Assembly: GCA_965221075.1 (NCBI GenBank)
Contig: OZ244865.1
Span: forward strand, 1,116,001 to 1,180,000
Direction of reading: 5' to 3'
Source of the DNA: UBA2970 sp965221075
Lineage (GTDB): Bacteria; Verrucomicrobiota; Verrucomicrobiia; Limisphaerales; AAA164-E04
DNA: 64,000 nt
A program made the translations under genes and the position numbers. Below the pieces are notes generated by a model. The model saw only the letters and a list, made by a program, of their open reading frames with translations. It was not told the DNA's origin and searched no databases. Of this stretch, positions 17,495 through 25,818 are shown piece by piece; the first letter of the stretch is position 1, and every line of letters starts with the position of its first letter.

Positions 17495-18790
17495 TCACGC
17501 GGCGGACTCATCCCGGCCTGCCGCTGCCTCCCGGGGCGCTCCGCTCCGGATCAGCCAGGTCCGCAGGCTCGGAATCGGGCAGGTCAGCAAGCTGCCCTTA
17601 GCGGGCTGCAGGACTCCCTTCCGGATCAGATGGCAGCGAAACTGCTTCTCGTCCATCCCCGCCGGAAGACGCCAGTTGCTGGGGCCGCCGGGGACATGCC
17701 TCTTCGCGATGATGTCGTCCACCGTGCCCATGTCCATTCCGCCATCTTCCGGCACCTCCTTCATCACAGCAGCCACCAGGCATTTGGAAAGCTTCATTTC
17801 AGTGCTCTGGCGGGCCTTGTAGCTGCTGTCGCGGTATCTCCGAGCACGTTCCTCCACCGCCTCCCATTCCACCCTGGAGAGGTCGCAGCCGGCCCGGTGT
17901 AGCCCCCAGAACATGGCTGCGGTCTCCGTATGGACATGCAGGGGCCAGCCCTCGGAGCGATCCGCGATCCTGCCCGCGATTCCGTCCATCCGGCCGGTGG
18001 CACTGGGGATGCGGCAGTTGCGGAGCATGCCTTCGACATAGGCTTCCACCTCCGGATCCGACAGCCTCTCCAGTGTCCACACCTTTTCGGGATCGATGCG
18101 GCTCAATCCCAGGTCGTCCAGAACGAAGCCGGAATTGGCCAGTCCCGCGTAGACTGGAACGATGGGAAGCCCGTGATGGGCCAGGTGGAGTTCCAGAATG
18201 CAGTCCCGATGCGCTGCGTCCGCCTCCTGGATCTCGTCTACGAAGATGCAGAGGGGCCTCTTCCATTTACTGGGGGGCAGCCGCCTGGCAAGCTGCCCGA
18301 AGGTGGCCTTGGGGGGAGCCTTCCGGCCGAACCACTTCTTCACCCATCTGTTAGGAATCAAGCTGAGCAAGGAGACATCGCCCTTCGATTCCGCAACAGA
18401 GGCCGGGGACTGTCCCAGCAGCTGAACTTCAGAGGGAACCACACACTCCATTACAGCTTCGGCCAGTTTCTCCAGATTCCTCAGGACATCGATGGGAATT
18501 CTCACGGCCAAGGGAGCGTCCTTCCGTCCCTCCCATCGATCCTCCATGTGTTCCAGCAACGAGGTCTTCCCCGCGCCCGGGGCCCCCTGGACCAGGGTGG
18601 TGAGGCCTGGCGCCCGTCCAGTGGACTCCCTGTCGTCCGAAACTGCCTCCATCGCTTCTCGGCAAGTCGCCTCGATGTCCTTGACGACCTCCTCCCGCCC
18701 CACGAATACAGGAGGCATCCATCTTGGGCGGGGCTTGCTGTACTTTTCAACCAGGGCCAGATCGGGGCCTGAGGGAATAGTTCGGGACAT
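17495..18790 (-). CDS. Orphan AAA/STAND-like P-loop ATPase (copy 2)
   Basis: 431-residue paralogue of the ATPase at 627-1931. Shared landmarks fall at almost identical positions: VFVGREEVV at 28-36, Walker A GAPGAGKT at 69-76, Walker B LCIFVDEIQ at 180-188, PIVPVYAGLANSGFVL at about 209-224, LERLSDPEVEAYVEGML near 240-256, and the C-terminal HLIRKGVLQPAKG and CPIPSLRTWLI. Residues about 95-165 are unrelated between the copies apart from length, suggesting a fast-evolving specificity region. The ATG at 18790 is selected because it matches the paralogue start; the frame is open 55 codons further. No partner gene is attached: the VTC gene converges on it and the esterase gene diverges from it. 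Not a transposition helper as far as can be seen, since no transposase or repeats flank it. Confidence 0.78.
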   Translation of the reverse strand: MSRTIPSGPDLALVEKYSKPRPRWMPPVFVGREEVVKDIEATCREAMEAVSDDRESTGRAPGLTTLVQGAPGAGKTSLLEHMEDRWEGRKDAPLAVRIPIDVLRNLEKLAEAVMECVVPSEVQLLGQSPASVAESKGDVSLLSLIPNRWVKKWFGRKAPPKATFGQLARRLPPSKWKRPLCIFVDEIQEADAAHRDCILELHLAHHGLPIVPVYAGLANSGFVLDDLGLSRIDPEKVWTLERLSDPEVEAYVEGMLRNCRIPSATGRMDGIAGRIADRSEGWPLHVHTETAAMFWGLHRAGCDLSRVEWEAVEERARRYRDSSYKARQSTEMKLSKCLVAAVMKEVPEDGGMDMGTVDDIIAKRHVPGGPSNWRLPAGMDEKQFRCHLIRKGVLQPAKGSLLTCPIPSLRTWLIRSGAPREAAAGRDESAA

Positions 18791-19203
18791 TGTCGATATG
18801 CTCTGATCTGGGGCGATGGATGAATGGCCAAGGAGATCTGGAAGCATAAAGCCCGGCAGGCTATTCGGAGAAAGAAAGGCTCCGCGGATCCTGATGCCTC
18901 CTTGTACCAGTTCCAGCCCAAGTTTCCCTGACGGAACCTGGACTGCAAACCCCAATCCCTGTTCGGAAAGTGCCGGGCATCCAGCCCCGTGGCACGGGAT
19001 CTGGAGAAAGCCGGAGGGCTTTTCCCCTGTCGCTGCTTCCGGGCGCGAGCCGGCGGAGCCGTCGGGTCCAGACCTGCTGCCGGGGGGACTGGGCGGAGTC
19101 CGGGGAGGCTCCTCTGCGTGCCCCCTTTCCGTTCCTGCCGTCGTTCCCCGGGCACCTTGACTTTTCCCGTCGATGGCACCAGGGTTTCAGGGCGCGCCAG
19201 TCC
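18791..19203. other. Divergent intergenic region, no gene seen
   Basis: 413 bases between the leftward ATPase gene and the rightward esterase gene. The half nearest the ATPase gene is visibly less GC-rich than the surrounding genes. Short open frames here have no recognisable features, and no clear promoter, RNA or repeat was identified. Confidence 0.45.
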
Positions 19204-20511
19204 ATGCCATTCCAGACGAGAACCCGAAGAGCGTCGCCATGGCTCCCCGCTTCGCTGCTCTCCATCGTCTTCCCTCTCATGCTCCCGTCGGGCGAGGCCG
19301 CCCAGGCCAACTACGATGAGGGGAGGGTGCCCGAATACACCCTCCCCGGCCTGCTGGATCTGCCTGGCGGGGGGAAGGTCGAGTCGATCTCGCAGTGGGA
19401 GAACCTCCAGCGTCCCCGGATCCTCTACGGCTTCGAGAGCGAGGTCTACGGGCAGGCGCCCCAGGATCCGCCCTCGATCGACTACCAGGTGGACCGGGTG
19501 GTTCCGGGCGAGCTGGACGGAGGGGCGGTGATCAAGGAGGCCACCGTCTTCTTCTCGGGGAGGTCCGGGGGACCGTCCCTGCACCTCCTTCTCTTCCTCC
19601 CCGGGGGCCCAGGGCCGCATCCCGCCTTCCTCGGACTCAACTTCAAGGGGAACCACACCGTCCATCCATCCCCGAAGATCCGGGTGGCCACCTCCTGGGT
19701 GGGCAACGACGAGCGCTTGGGCATCCGAGACAACCGGGCCAACGCCACGAACCGGGGGCATTCGGCCGGCCGCTGGCCGGTGGACCGGATCCTGGAGCGG
19801 GGCTACGCCTTGGCGACCGCCTACTACGGGGACATCGATCCCGACTTCGACGACCAGTTCCGCAACGGCATCCACGCCCTCTACCACGAAGGCCGGTCCC
19901 CCGAGCCCCACCAGTGGGGCTCGATCTCCGCCTGGGCCTGGGGACTGTCCCGCGCCCTGGACTACCTGGAGGAGGAGCCCGGCGTCGACGCCGGGCGGGT
20001 CTCCCTGATCGGGCATTCCCGCCTCGGAAAGACCGCTCTATGGGCGGGGGCCCGGGATCCCCGGTTCGCCCTGGTGATCTCCAACAATTCCGGCTGCGGG
20101 GGGGCGGCCCTCAGCCGGCGCCAGTTCGGGGAGACGGTGCTCCACATCAACCAGCGGTTCCCCCACTGGTTCTGCGACAACTTCAACCGCTACAACCACC
20201 GGGTGGAACAGCTGCCGGTGGACCAGCACATGCTGATCGCCCTGATGGCTCCCCGTCCGGTCTACGTGGCCAGCGCCACCGAGGACAGGTGGGCCGATCC
20301 CCGGGGGGAGTACCTGGCCGCACGGGAGGCCGCTCCAGCCTACCGGCTCTACGGCCTGGAGGGCCTGGAGGGGCAGGATCCCCCTCCTGCCGACACCTCG
20401 GCGGGGGGGCACGTCGGCTACCATTCGCGCACCGGCGGCCACGATATCAAGGCCTGGGACTGGGAGCGGTACATGGACTTCGCCGATCGCCACCTCAAGG
20501 AGGAGGAATGA
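19204..20511 (+). CDS. Secreted CE15-like glucuronoyl esterase
   Basis: 435-residue secreted alpha/beta hydrolase resembling carbohydrate esterase family 15, whose members cleave ester links between glucuronate of xylan and lignin alcohols. A basic N terminus and hydrophobic stretch ending near ANY (about 1-36) look like a signal peptide. The nucleophile is S272 in the CE15 signature G-H-S-R-L-G-K (270-276). NNSGCGGAALSRR (about 294-306) and HWFC (321-324) are also typical. The catalytic histidine is probably H403 or H407 in GGHVGYHSRTGG, and the acid is probably near E360. It starts a four-gene operon, overlapping the next gene by 4 bases. The ATG at 19204 is the only start giving a signal peptide. 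Substrate is inferred from family only. Confidence 0.83.
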   Translation: MPFQTRTRRASPWLPASLLSIVFPLMLPSGEAAQANYDEGRVPEYTLPGLLDLPGGGKVESISQWENLQRPRILYGFESEVYGQAPQDPPSIDYQVDRVVPGELDGGAVIKEATVFFSGRSGGPSLHLLLFLPGGPGPHPAFLGLNFKGNHTVHPSPKIRVATSWVGNDERLGIRDNRANATNRGHSAGRWPVDRILERGYALATAYYGDIDPDFDDQFRNGIHALYHEGRSPEPHQWGSISAWAWGLSRALDYLEEEPGVDAGRVSLIGHSRLGKTALWAGARDPRFALVISNNSGCGGAALSRRQFGETVLHINQRFPHWFCDNFNRYNHRVEQLPVDQHMLIALMAPRPVYVASATEDRWADPRGEYLAAREAAPAYRLYGLEGLEGQDPPPADTSAGGHVGYHSRTGGHDIKAWDWERYMDFADRHLKEEE

Positions 20512-22841
20512 GAGCGCCGGCGGGAACGATCCTGGCGCTGGCCTGCGCGGGAACGCTCTTCGGGGCGGACTACCCCGGGGAGATCCAGCCCCTCCTCCAG
20601 CGGCACTGCTACGACTGCCACGCCGGCCCGCGGGCCCGCTCGGGCCTTCGCCTGGACACCGGGGCCGCCCTGGTGCGGGGCGGGGACCGCGGGGCGGTGG
20701 TGGTCCCCGGCAGGCCCGAGGAGAGCGCCCTCCTGCAGATCCTCCGGGGCGAGCATCCCGAAGTGCCTCGGATGCCCTACAACAGCCCCGCGCTCGGTCC
20801 GGAGGAGGTTGAGAGCATCGCGCAATGGATAGCCCAGGGGGCGAAGGTCCCCGACGGGGAGACGGCTCGCGAGCACATCCACTGGTCGTTCCAGGCGCCC
20901 CGGCGCCCGCCCGTCCCCCCGCCCGCGAACCCCCTGTGGGTGGCGGAGAACCCGGTGGACCGGTTCGTACAGGCCCGCCTGGCCCGGGAGGGCCTGGATC
21001 CGGCTCCTCCAGCCGATCCCGAGACCCTGATCCGCCGCATCTCCCTGGACGTGACCGGCCTGCCCCCCCGGCCCGGCGCCCTGCGGCGATTCCTCGGCTC
21101 CGATCCGTCCAGCGCCCTGCGCCGGCTGATCGAGGAGCAGCTGGCCTCGCCCCACTACGGAGAGCGCTGGGGACGGCACTGGCTGGACCTGGCCCGCTAC
21201 GCCGACTCCAACGGCTACAGCATCGACGGGCCCCGGAGCATCTGGCCCTACCGCGACTGGGTGATCGAAGCCCTCAACGCCGACATGCCCTTCGACCGCT
21301 TCGCCCGGGAGCAGCTGGCCGGGGATCTGCTGCCTGGGGACTCGGCCCTGGTGGCCACTGGCTTCCACCGCAACACCCAGATCAACCAGGAGGGGGGGAT
21401 CGATCCCGAGCAGTTCCGCATAGAGGCGGTCGTGGACCGGGTGGCCACCACCAGCACCGCCTTCCTGGGCCTGACCCTGGCCTGCGCCCAGTGCCACGAC
21501 CACAAGTTCGATCCCTTCACCCAGGAGGAGTACTACCGCCTCTTCGCCTTCTTCAACAACCAGGACGAGCCGGTGGCGGAGTTCCCCCGCCCCCGCGAGA
21601 TCCAAGCCCGGAAGGAGCACGACTCCCGGATAAAGGCTCTGCGGGACAGCCTCCGGGAGCTGGAGCTGAAGCTGGCCCAGGGTCCTGAGGGGGACGATCT
21701 GGATCCCGAGTGCCGAGCCCTCCTGGCCCTGGAGCCCCGGGAGCGGAGCCGGGACCAGAGGCAGCGTCTGGAGAAGCTGATGGAGGGCGGTCACGGACGG
21801 TGGCACGAGCTGTCGGAGCGGATCGCCGAGCTGGCCAAGCGCCGTCCCCGGGCCACCACCAGCCTGGTGCTGCGGGAGCGGACCGATCCCAGGACCACCC
21901 ATGTCCACATCAAGGGGGACTTCACCCGCAAGGGGGATCCGGTCCAGCCCGGGGTGCCGGAGGTCCTCCATCCCATCGCCCAGGCCCGCGACCGGCTGGA
22001 TCTGGCCCGGTGGCTGGCCAGCCGGGACAATCCCCTGACCGCCCGGGTCCTGGTCAACCGGATCTGGCAGCAGTACTTCGGGCGGGGCCTGGTGGCCACC
22101 GAGAACGACTTCGGCACCCAGGGAGTCCCGCCGACCCATCCGCTGCTCCTGGACTGGCTGGCGGTGGAGCTGATGGAGAGCCGCTGGAGCCTCAAGCACA
22201 TCCACCGGATCATCCTCTCCTCCTACACCTACCGGCAGTCCTCCGATCTGGAGCCCTACAAGCGGGAGGCCGATCCCGCCAACCTGTGGCTCTCCCGCCA
22301 GACGCGCTTGCGCCTGGACTCGGAGATCGTCCGCGACTCGGCCCTGTCGGCCTCGGGGCTGCTGGCCACCCGGATCGGGGGGCCCAGCGTCCATCCGCCC
22401 CAGCCTGCCGGAGTGATGAACCTGGGGCAGGTGAGGCGCCAGTGGACGGCCGACGAGGGGGGGGACCGCTACCGGCGAGGGCTCTACACCTTCTACTGGA
22501 GGGCCACCCCCCATCCGGCCCTGTCGGTCTTCGACAGCCCCGACGCCTTCAGCGCCTGCAGCCGCCGGATCCGCTCCAACACCCCCCTGCAGGCGCTCAC
22601 CCTGCTCAACGATCCCGCCTTCCACGAGATCGCCCAGGCCTTCGCCGGGCGCATCGCCTCGCTGGAGGCCCGGGACGACAGCGACCGGATCCGCCAGGCC
22701 TTCGCGCTGGCGGTGGGCCGAGGGCCACTGCCCGAGGAGGCGGCGGTCCTGGAGGAGTCGCTCCAGGGGCGGGGGCAGGAGCGCTGGATGTTCCTGGCCC
22801 GAGTGCTGCTCAACCTCGACGAGACCATCACCCGTGAATGA
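20508..22841 (+). CDS. Exported PSD1 cytochrome c-type protein
   Basis: 777-residue PSCyt1-DUF1549-DUF1553 protein of the usual PSD1 length. A signal peptide (MRAPAGTILALACAGTLFGA) is followed by PSCyt1 with C34-Y-D-C37-H38. DUF1549 (about 135-360) contains YGERWGRHWLDLARYADSNG and the second heme-type motif C326-A-Q-C329-H330 in CAQCHDHKFDPF. A charged helical linker (about 370-450) leads to DUF1553 with NPLTARVLVNRIWQQYFGRGLV and SNTPLQALTLLNDPAF. The start ATG at 20508 sits within ATGA overlapping the esterase stop, preceded by GGAGGAGG. It overlaps the downstream DUF1501 gene by 8 bases. It lacks the large central insert of the paralogue at 10888-14532. Probably periplasmic; reaction unknown. 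Confidence 0.92.
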   Translation: MRAPAGTILALACAGTLFGADYPGEIQPLLQRHCYDCHAGPRARSGLRLDTGAALVRGGDRGAVVVPGRPEESALLQILRGEHPEVPRMPYNSPALGPEEVESIAQWIAQGAKVPDGETAREHIHWSFQAPRRPPVPPPANPLWVAENPVDRFVQARLAREGLDPAPPADPETLIRRISLDVTGLPPRPGALRRFLGSDPSSALRRLIEEQLASPHYGERWGRHWLDLARYADSNGYSIDGPRSIWPYRDWVIEALNADMPFDRFAREQLAGDLLPGDSALVATGFHRNTQINQEGGIDPEQFRIEAVVDRVATTSTAFLGLTLACAQCHDHKFDPFTQEEYYRLFAFFNNQDEPVAEFPRPREIQARKEHDSRIKALRDSLRELELKLAQGPEGDDLDPECRALLALEPRERSRDQRQRLEKLMEGGHGRWHELSERIAELAKRRPRATTSLVLRERTDPRTTHVHIKGDFTRKGDPVQPGVPEVLHPIAQARDRLDLARWLASRDNPLTARVLVNRIWQQYFGRGLVATENDFGTQGVPPTHPLLLDWLAVELMESRWSLKHIHRIILSSYTYRQSSDLEPYKREADPANLWLSRQTRLRLDSEIVRDSALSASGLLATRIGGPSVHPPQPAGVMNLGQVRRQWTADEGGDRYRRGLYTFYWRATPHPALSVFDSPDAFSACSRRIRSNTPLQALTLLNDPAFHEIAQAFAGRIASLEARDDSDRIRQAFALAVGRGPLPEEAAVLEESLQGRGQERWMFLARVLLNLDETITRE

Positions 22842-24249
22842 TCCAGCCGGACTGAACCGGCGGCGCTTCCTCTCCCGGTGCGGCCTGGGGATCGGGACCA
22901 TGGCCCTGGGCTCCCTGATGCGCCGGGAGGGGCTGGCCCGGAACTTCGTCCGCACCCTGGCCCCTCAGGCGGAGAACGTCATCTACCTGTTCATGGCCGG
23001 GGGGCCCTCCCAGCTGGAGCTCTTCGACCACAAGCCGGAGCTGGCCGCCCGCAACGGCCAGGCCATACCCGACTCCTACCTGGAGGGGCGGCGGTTCGCC
23101 TTCATGGACAGCTCCTTCCGGGATCGCTCCACCCTGCTGGGGAGCCGCCGGGCCTTCGCCCGCCACGGCGGATCGGGGATGTGGGTCTCCGAGCTGCTGC
23201 CCCGCATGGCGGGAATCGTCGACGAGATCACCCTGGTGCGCTCCTGCGCCACCGAGCTCTTCAACCACGCTCCGGCCAAGCTATTCATGAACACCGGCTC
23301 GGGGCAGTTCGGGCGCCCCAGCATGGGCTCGTGGGTGACCTACGGCCTGGGCAGCGTGTGCGACAACCTCCCCGGATTCGTGGTGCTCCAGAGCGGTCCC
23401 AGGGGGCCCCGGGGAGGGGCGGTCAACTGGGGCAGCGGCTTCCTGCCCTCCACCTACCAGGGGGTGCCCTTCCGGGGGGTCGGCGATCCGATTCTCAACC
23501 TGACGCCCCAGGGGGAGGCGGCGGCGAGGTCCCAGCGGGAGGTGATCGGGACGGTCAACCGGCTCAACCGCCGCCGGCTCGACGCCACCGGCGATCCGGA
23601 GATCGCCACCCGCATCGCCGCCTACGAGATGGCCTTCCGGATGCAGGCCAGCGCCCCGGACCTGATCGATCTCTCGGGGGAGAGCGCGGCCACGCTGGAG
23701 CGCTACGGAGTGGACAGGGACCAGCCCTCCTACTCGCGCAACTGCCTGCTGGCCCGCCGGCTGGTGGAGCGCGGCGTGCGCTTCGTCCAGCTCTACCACA
23801 CCAACTGGGACAGCCATGGAGGGCCGGGGGAGAACCTGCAGGGGGACCTGGAGAAGGTTTGCCGCCAGGTGGATCGGGGGACGGCCGCCCTGGTGAAGGA
23901 TCTCAAGGAGAGGGGGATGCTGGAGCGCACCCTGGTGATCTGGGGAGGCGAGTTCGGGAGGACCCCGATGGGGGAGAACCGCAGCACCACCGGACGCAAC
24001 CACCACATCGACGCCTTCACCATGTGGTTTGCCGGAGGGGGAGTGCGCAAGGGGCGCCTCTTCGGCGAGACCGACGAGCTGGGCTTCCTGCCCACCCGGG
24101 AGCGGGCCCATGTCCACGACCTGCACGCCACCATCCTCCACCTTCTGGGCATCGACCACACCGAGCTCACCTACCGCTTCCAGGGCCGCGACTTCCGCCT
24201 CACCGACGTGCACGGGCACGTCCTCGAGGGAATGCTCGAACGGGCATGA
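22834..24249 (+). CDS. DUF1501 Tat-exported protein
   Basis: 471-residue DUF1501 protein paired with the preceding PSD1 gene. It starts with a twin-arginine signal (LNRRRFLSRCGLGIGTMALGSL). Family landmarks are NVIYLFMAGGPSQLELFDHKPEL, WGSGFLPSTYQGVPFR, RNCLLARRLVERGVRFVQLYH, TLVIWGGEFGRTPMG, GRNHHIDAFTMWFAGGGV and HDLHATILHLLGIDHTELTYRFQGRDFRLTDV. It shares this layout with the protein at 14537-15928, showing that the PSD1/DUF1501 pair occurs twice within 14 kb. The stop overlaps the ThuA-like gene start in ATGA. Export is well supported; the enzymatic role of the family is not established. Confidence 0.93.
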   Translation: MNDPAGLNRRRFLSRCGLGIGTMALGSLMRREGLARNFVRTLAPQAENVIYLFMAGGPSQLELFDHKPELAARNGQAIPDSYLEGRRFAFMDSSFRDRSTLLGSRRAFARHGGSGMWVSELLPRMAGIVDEITLVRSCATELFNHAPAKLFMNTGSGQFGRPSMGSWVTYGLGSVCDNLPGFVVLQSGPRGPRGGAVNWGSGFLPSTYQGVPFRGVGDPILNLTPQGEAAARSQREVIGTVNRLNRRRLDATGDPEIATRIAAYEMAFRMQASAPDLIDLSGESAATLERYGVDRDQPSYSRNCLLARRLVERGVRFVQLYHTNWDSHGGPGENLQGDLEKVCRQVDRGTAALVKDLKERGMLERTLVIWGGEFGRTPMGENRSTTGRNHHIDAFTMWFAGGGVRKGRLFGETDELGFLPTRERAHVHDLHATILHLLGIDHTELTYRFQGRDFRLTDVHGHVLEGMLERA

Positions 24250-24989
24250 GGCGGATCCCCGTCCTGGCCCTGGCGCTGCTCCTCCCCGCCGCCGGCGCCG
24301 GCCTGGGGGAGGCTCCCAGGCTGGCCTTCCTGATCGCCGAGGACGAGTACCAGGCGGCGCGCACCCTGCCCGCCTTCGCTCGCGAGCACCTAGCCTCCGA
24401 GTACCGGGTCAGCTTCCTGGAGCCGCCCCGTGGGGCGCGGGACGACATCGGCGGGATGGAGGCTCTGGCTGAGGCCGACCTGATCCTCCTCTACGTCCGG
24501 CGCCGGTCGCTTCCCGAGGCCAAGATGCGCCTCTTCCGGGAGGCTCTGGAGGCGGGGACGCCCCTGCTGGCCCTGCGCACCTCCAGCCACGCCTGGGACA
24601 CCCGGGGGCGGCCCGGGAGGGGCGTCGAATGGAAGGAGTTCGACGCCCAGGTCCTGGGAGGCAACTACCAGGGTCACCACGGCAAGGGGCCCCTCACGCT
24701 CGTCGAGGTGGTGGCGGGCATGGGAGCCCATCCGGTTCTCGAGGGGGTGGGGGAGCTGGAGGGGCGGGGCTCCCTGTACCGCGCCTCGCCGCTCTCCCCC
24801 TCGGCCCAGGTGCTGCTCTCCGGAAGCATCGCGGGAGCGCCGCCCGAACCGGTTCTGTGGTTCCACCGCTACGGCGAGGCGCCGGTGATCTACACCTCGC
24901 TGGGCGATCCCCGGGACTTCGAGCAGCCCGGCTTCAGCCGCCTCCTGCGAAACGCCGTCTCCTGGCTCCTGGAGCAGGCGCGGGACTAG
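24246..24989 (+). CDS. Secreted ThuA-like (trehalose-utilisation) domain protein
   Basis: 247-residue protein with a signal peptide (MRRIPVLALALLLPAAGAGL) and a class I glutamine-amidotransferase-like ThuA domain: RLAFLIAEDEYQAARTLPAF, ADLILLYVRRRSLPEAKMRL, TPLLALRTSSHAWD, VLGGNYQGHHGKG and EAPVIYTSLGDPRDFEQPGFSRLLRNAVSWLL. Bacterial ThuA is implicated in conversion of disaccharides to 3-keto sugars, and secreted ThuA proteins are common beside PSD1, DUF1501 and Gfo/Idh/MocA genes in PVC bacteria. It ends the operon that begins with the CE15 esterase. A hairpin follows 25 bases later, between it and the convergent RibD-like gene. Confidence 0.87.
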   Translation: MRRIPVLALALLLPAAGAGLGEAPRLAFLIAEDEYQAARTLPAFAREHLASEYRVSFLEPPRGARDDIGGMEALAEADLILLYVRRRSLPEAKMRLFREALEAGTPLLALRTSSHAWDTRGRPGRGVEWKEFDAQVLGGNYQGHHGKGPLTLVEVVAGMGAHPVLEGVGELEGRGSLYRASPLSPSAQVLLSGSIAGAPPEPVLWFHRYGEAPVIYTSLGDPRDFEQPGFSRLLRNAVSWLLEQARD

Positions 24990-25013
24990 GGAACCGCCCG
25001 CGATCCCGATCCG

Positions 25014-25040
25014 GCCGCCGCCATCCTGGCGTGCGGCGGC
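25014..25040. terminator. Hairpin between convergent ThuA-like and RibD-like genes
   Basis: Perfect 8-bp stem (GCCGCCGC at 25014-25021, GCGGCGGC at 25033-25040) with an 11-base loop, in the 133-base gap between two convergent genes. It may terminate both transcripts. There is no U tract on either side. Confidence 0.5.
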
Positions 25041-25122
25041 GTCCGCTCCCTGCCCGGCAGCGGCCTGGAAGGGGCCTCCGGAGACGGCCGGCGGCCGTCG
25101 CTTTCCTCCTGCCGTCCGGCGA

Positions 25123-25818
25123 TCAGGCGGGCTTCCGGGGCTCCCGCTCCAGGACCAGGAAGAGCTCGTCGCCCCTGCGGACGCACTGGCGGCGGCGCCA
25201 GCGCCGGGCCTCCGAGAGGGAGGCCGGCGAGCTCCCCATGGACAGGGTGGGGGCTTCCCGGCCTCCGACCAGCAGGGGACAGATGGTGAGGTGGATCTCG
25301 TCGATCAGGTCCTCGTCGAGGAGGGACCGGTTGAGCGTCCCCCCTCCCTCGACCACCAGGCTTTCGATGCCCCACCGCTCCAGCAGCCACCTCAGCGCGG
25401 CCTCCCAGCGGATGCCCGTTCCCCCGCTGACGTGCGTCTCCTTGCATCGGGAGCGGTAGGCCTCGAGCCTTTCTTCGGGGACCGCTTCGGACAGGAGCAG
25501 GAGGACCGGAGGCTCGCTCCGGTCGAAGAGGCGGGCGTCGGGGCGCAGGGATCCGGTTCCGCTCGCCCCGATGCGGTAGAAGGGCCGGCCGGAGTCCCGC
25601 TCCGGTCCGGGCAGGAGGGCGGCCTGGTCGTGGTTGAGGGTGGTTGCGCCGCAGATCACCCCGTCGGCGCGGTTGCGCAGGCGGTAGAGGCTGGCCTCGT
25701 CCTCGGGAGAGCCCAGGCGCGAGAAGCCGGACCGGGGGGCGGCGATCTTGCCGTCGGCGCTCTGCGCCATGTTGAGCAGCAGGCGGGGACGCGCCCGGCT
25801 ATCGCAGGAACATGGCAT
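25123..25818 (-). CDS. RibD C-terminal-like pyrimidine/dihydrofolate reductase
   Basis: 231-residue protein corresponding to the reductase half of RibD (RibD_C, dihydrofolate-reductase fold). Family strings are LLLNMAQSADGKIA at the start, LYRLRNRADGVICGATTLNHD, SLVVEGGGTLNRSLLDEDLIDEIHLTICPLLVGG and the C-terminal FLVLERE. Stand-alone members act as 2,5-diamino-6-ribosylamino-pyrimidinone 5'-phosphate reductases in riboflavin or F420-related pathways, or as uncharacterised NADPH reductases. The deaminase half of RibD is absent. The ATG at 25818 overlaps the end of queA by 20 bases, so the gene is probably the second cistron of a queA operon. The riboflavin role is possible but not shown by neighbours. 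Confidence 0.8.
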   Translation of the reverse strand: MPCSCDSRARPRLLLNMAQSADGKIAAPRSGFSRLGSPEDEASLYRLRNRADGVICGATTLNHDQAALLPGPERDSGRPFYRIGASGTGSLRPDARLFDRSEPPVLLLLSEAVPEERLEAYRSRCKETHVSGGTGIRWEAALRWLLERWGIESLVVEGGGTLNRSLLDEDLIDEIHLTICPLLVGGREAPTLSMGSSPASLSEARRWRRRQCVRRGDELFLVLEREPRKPA

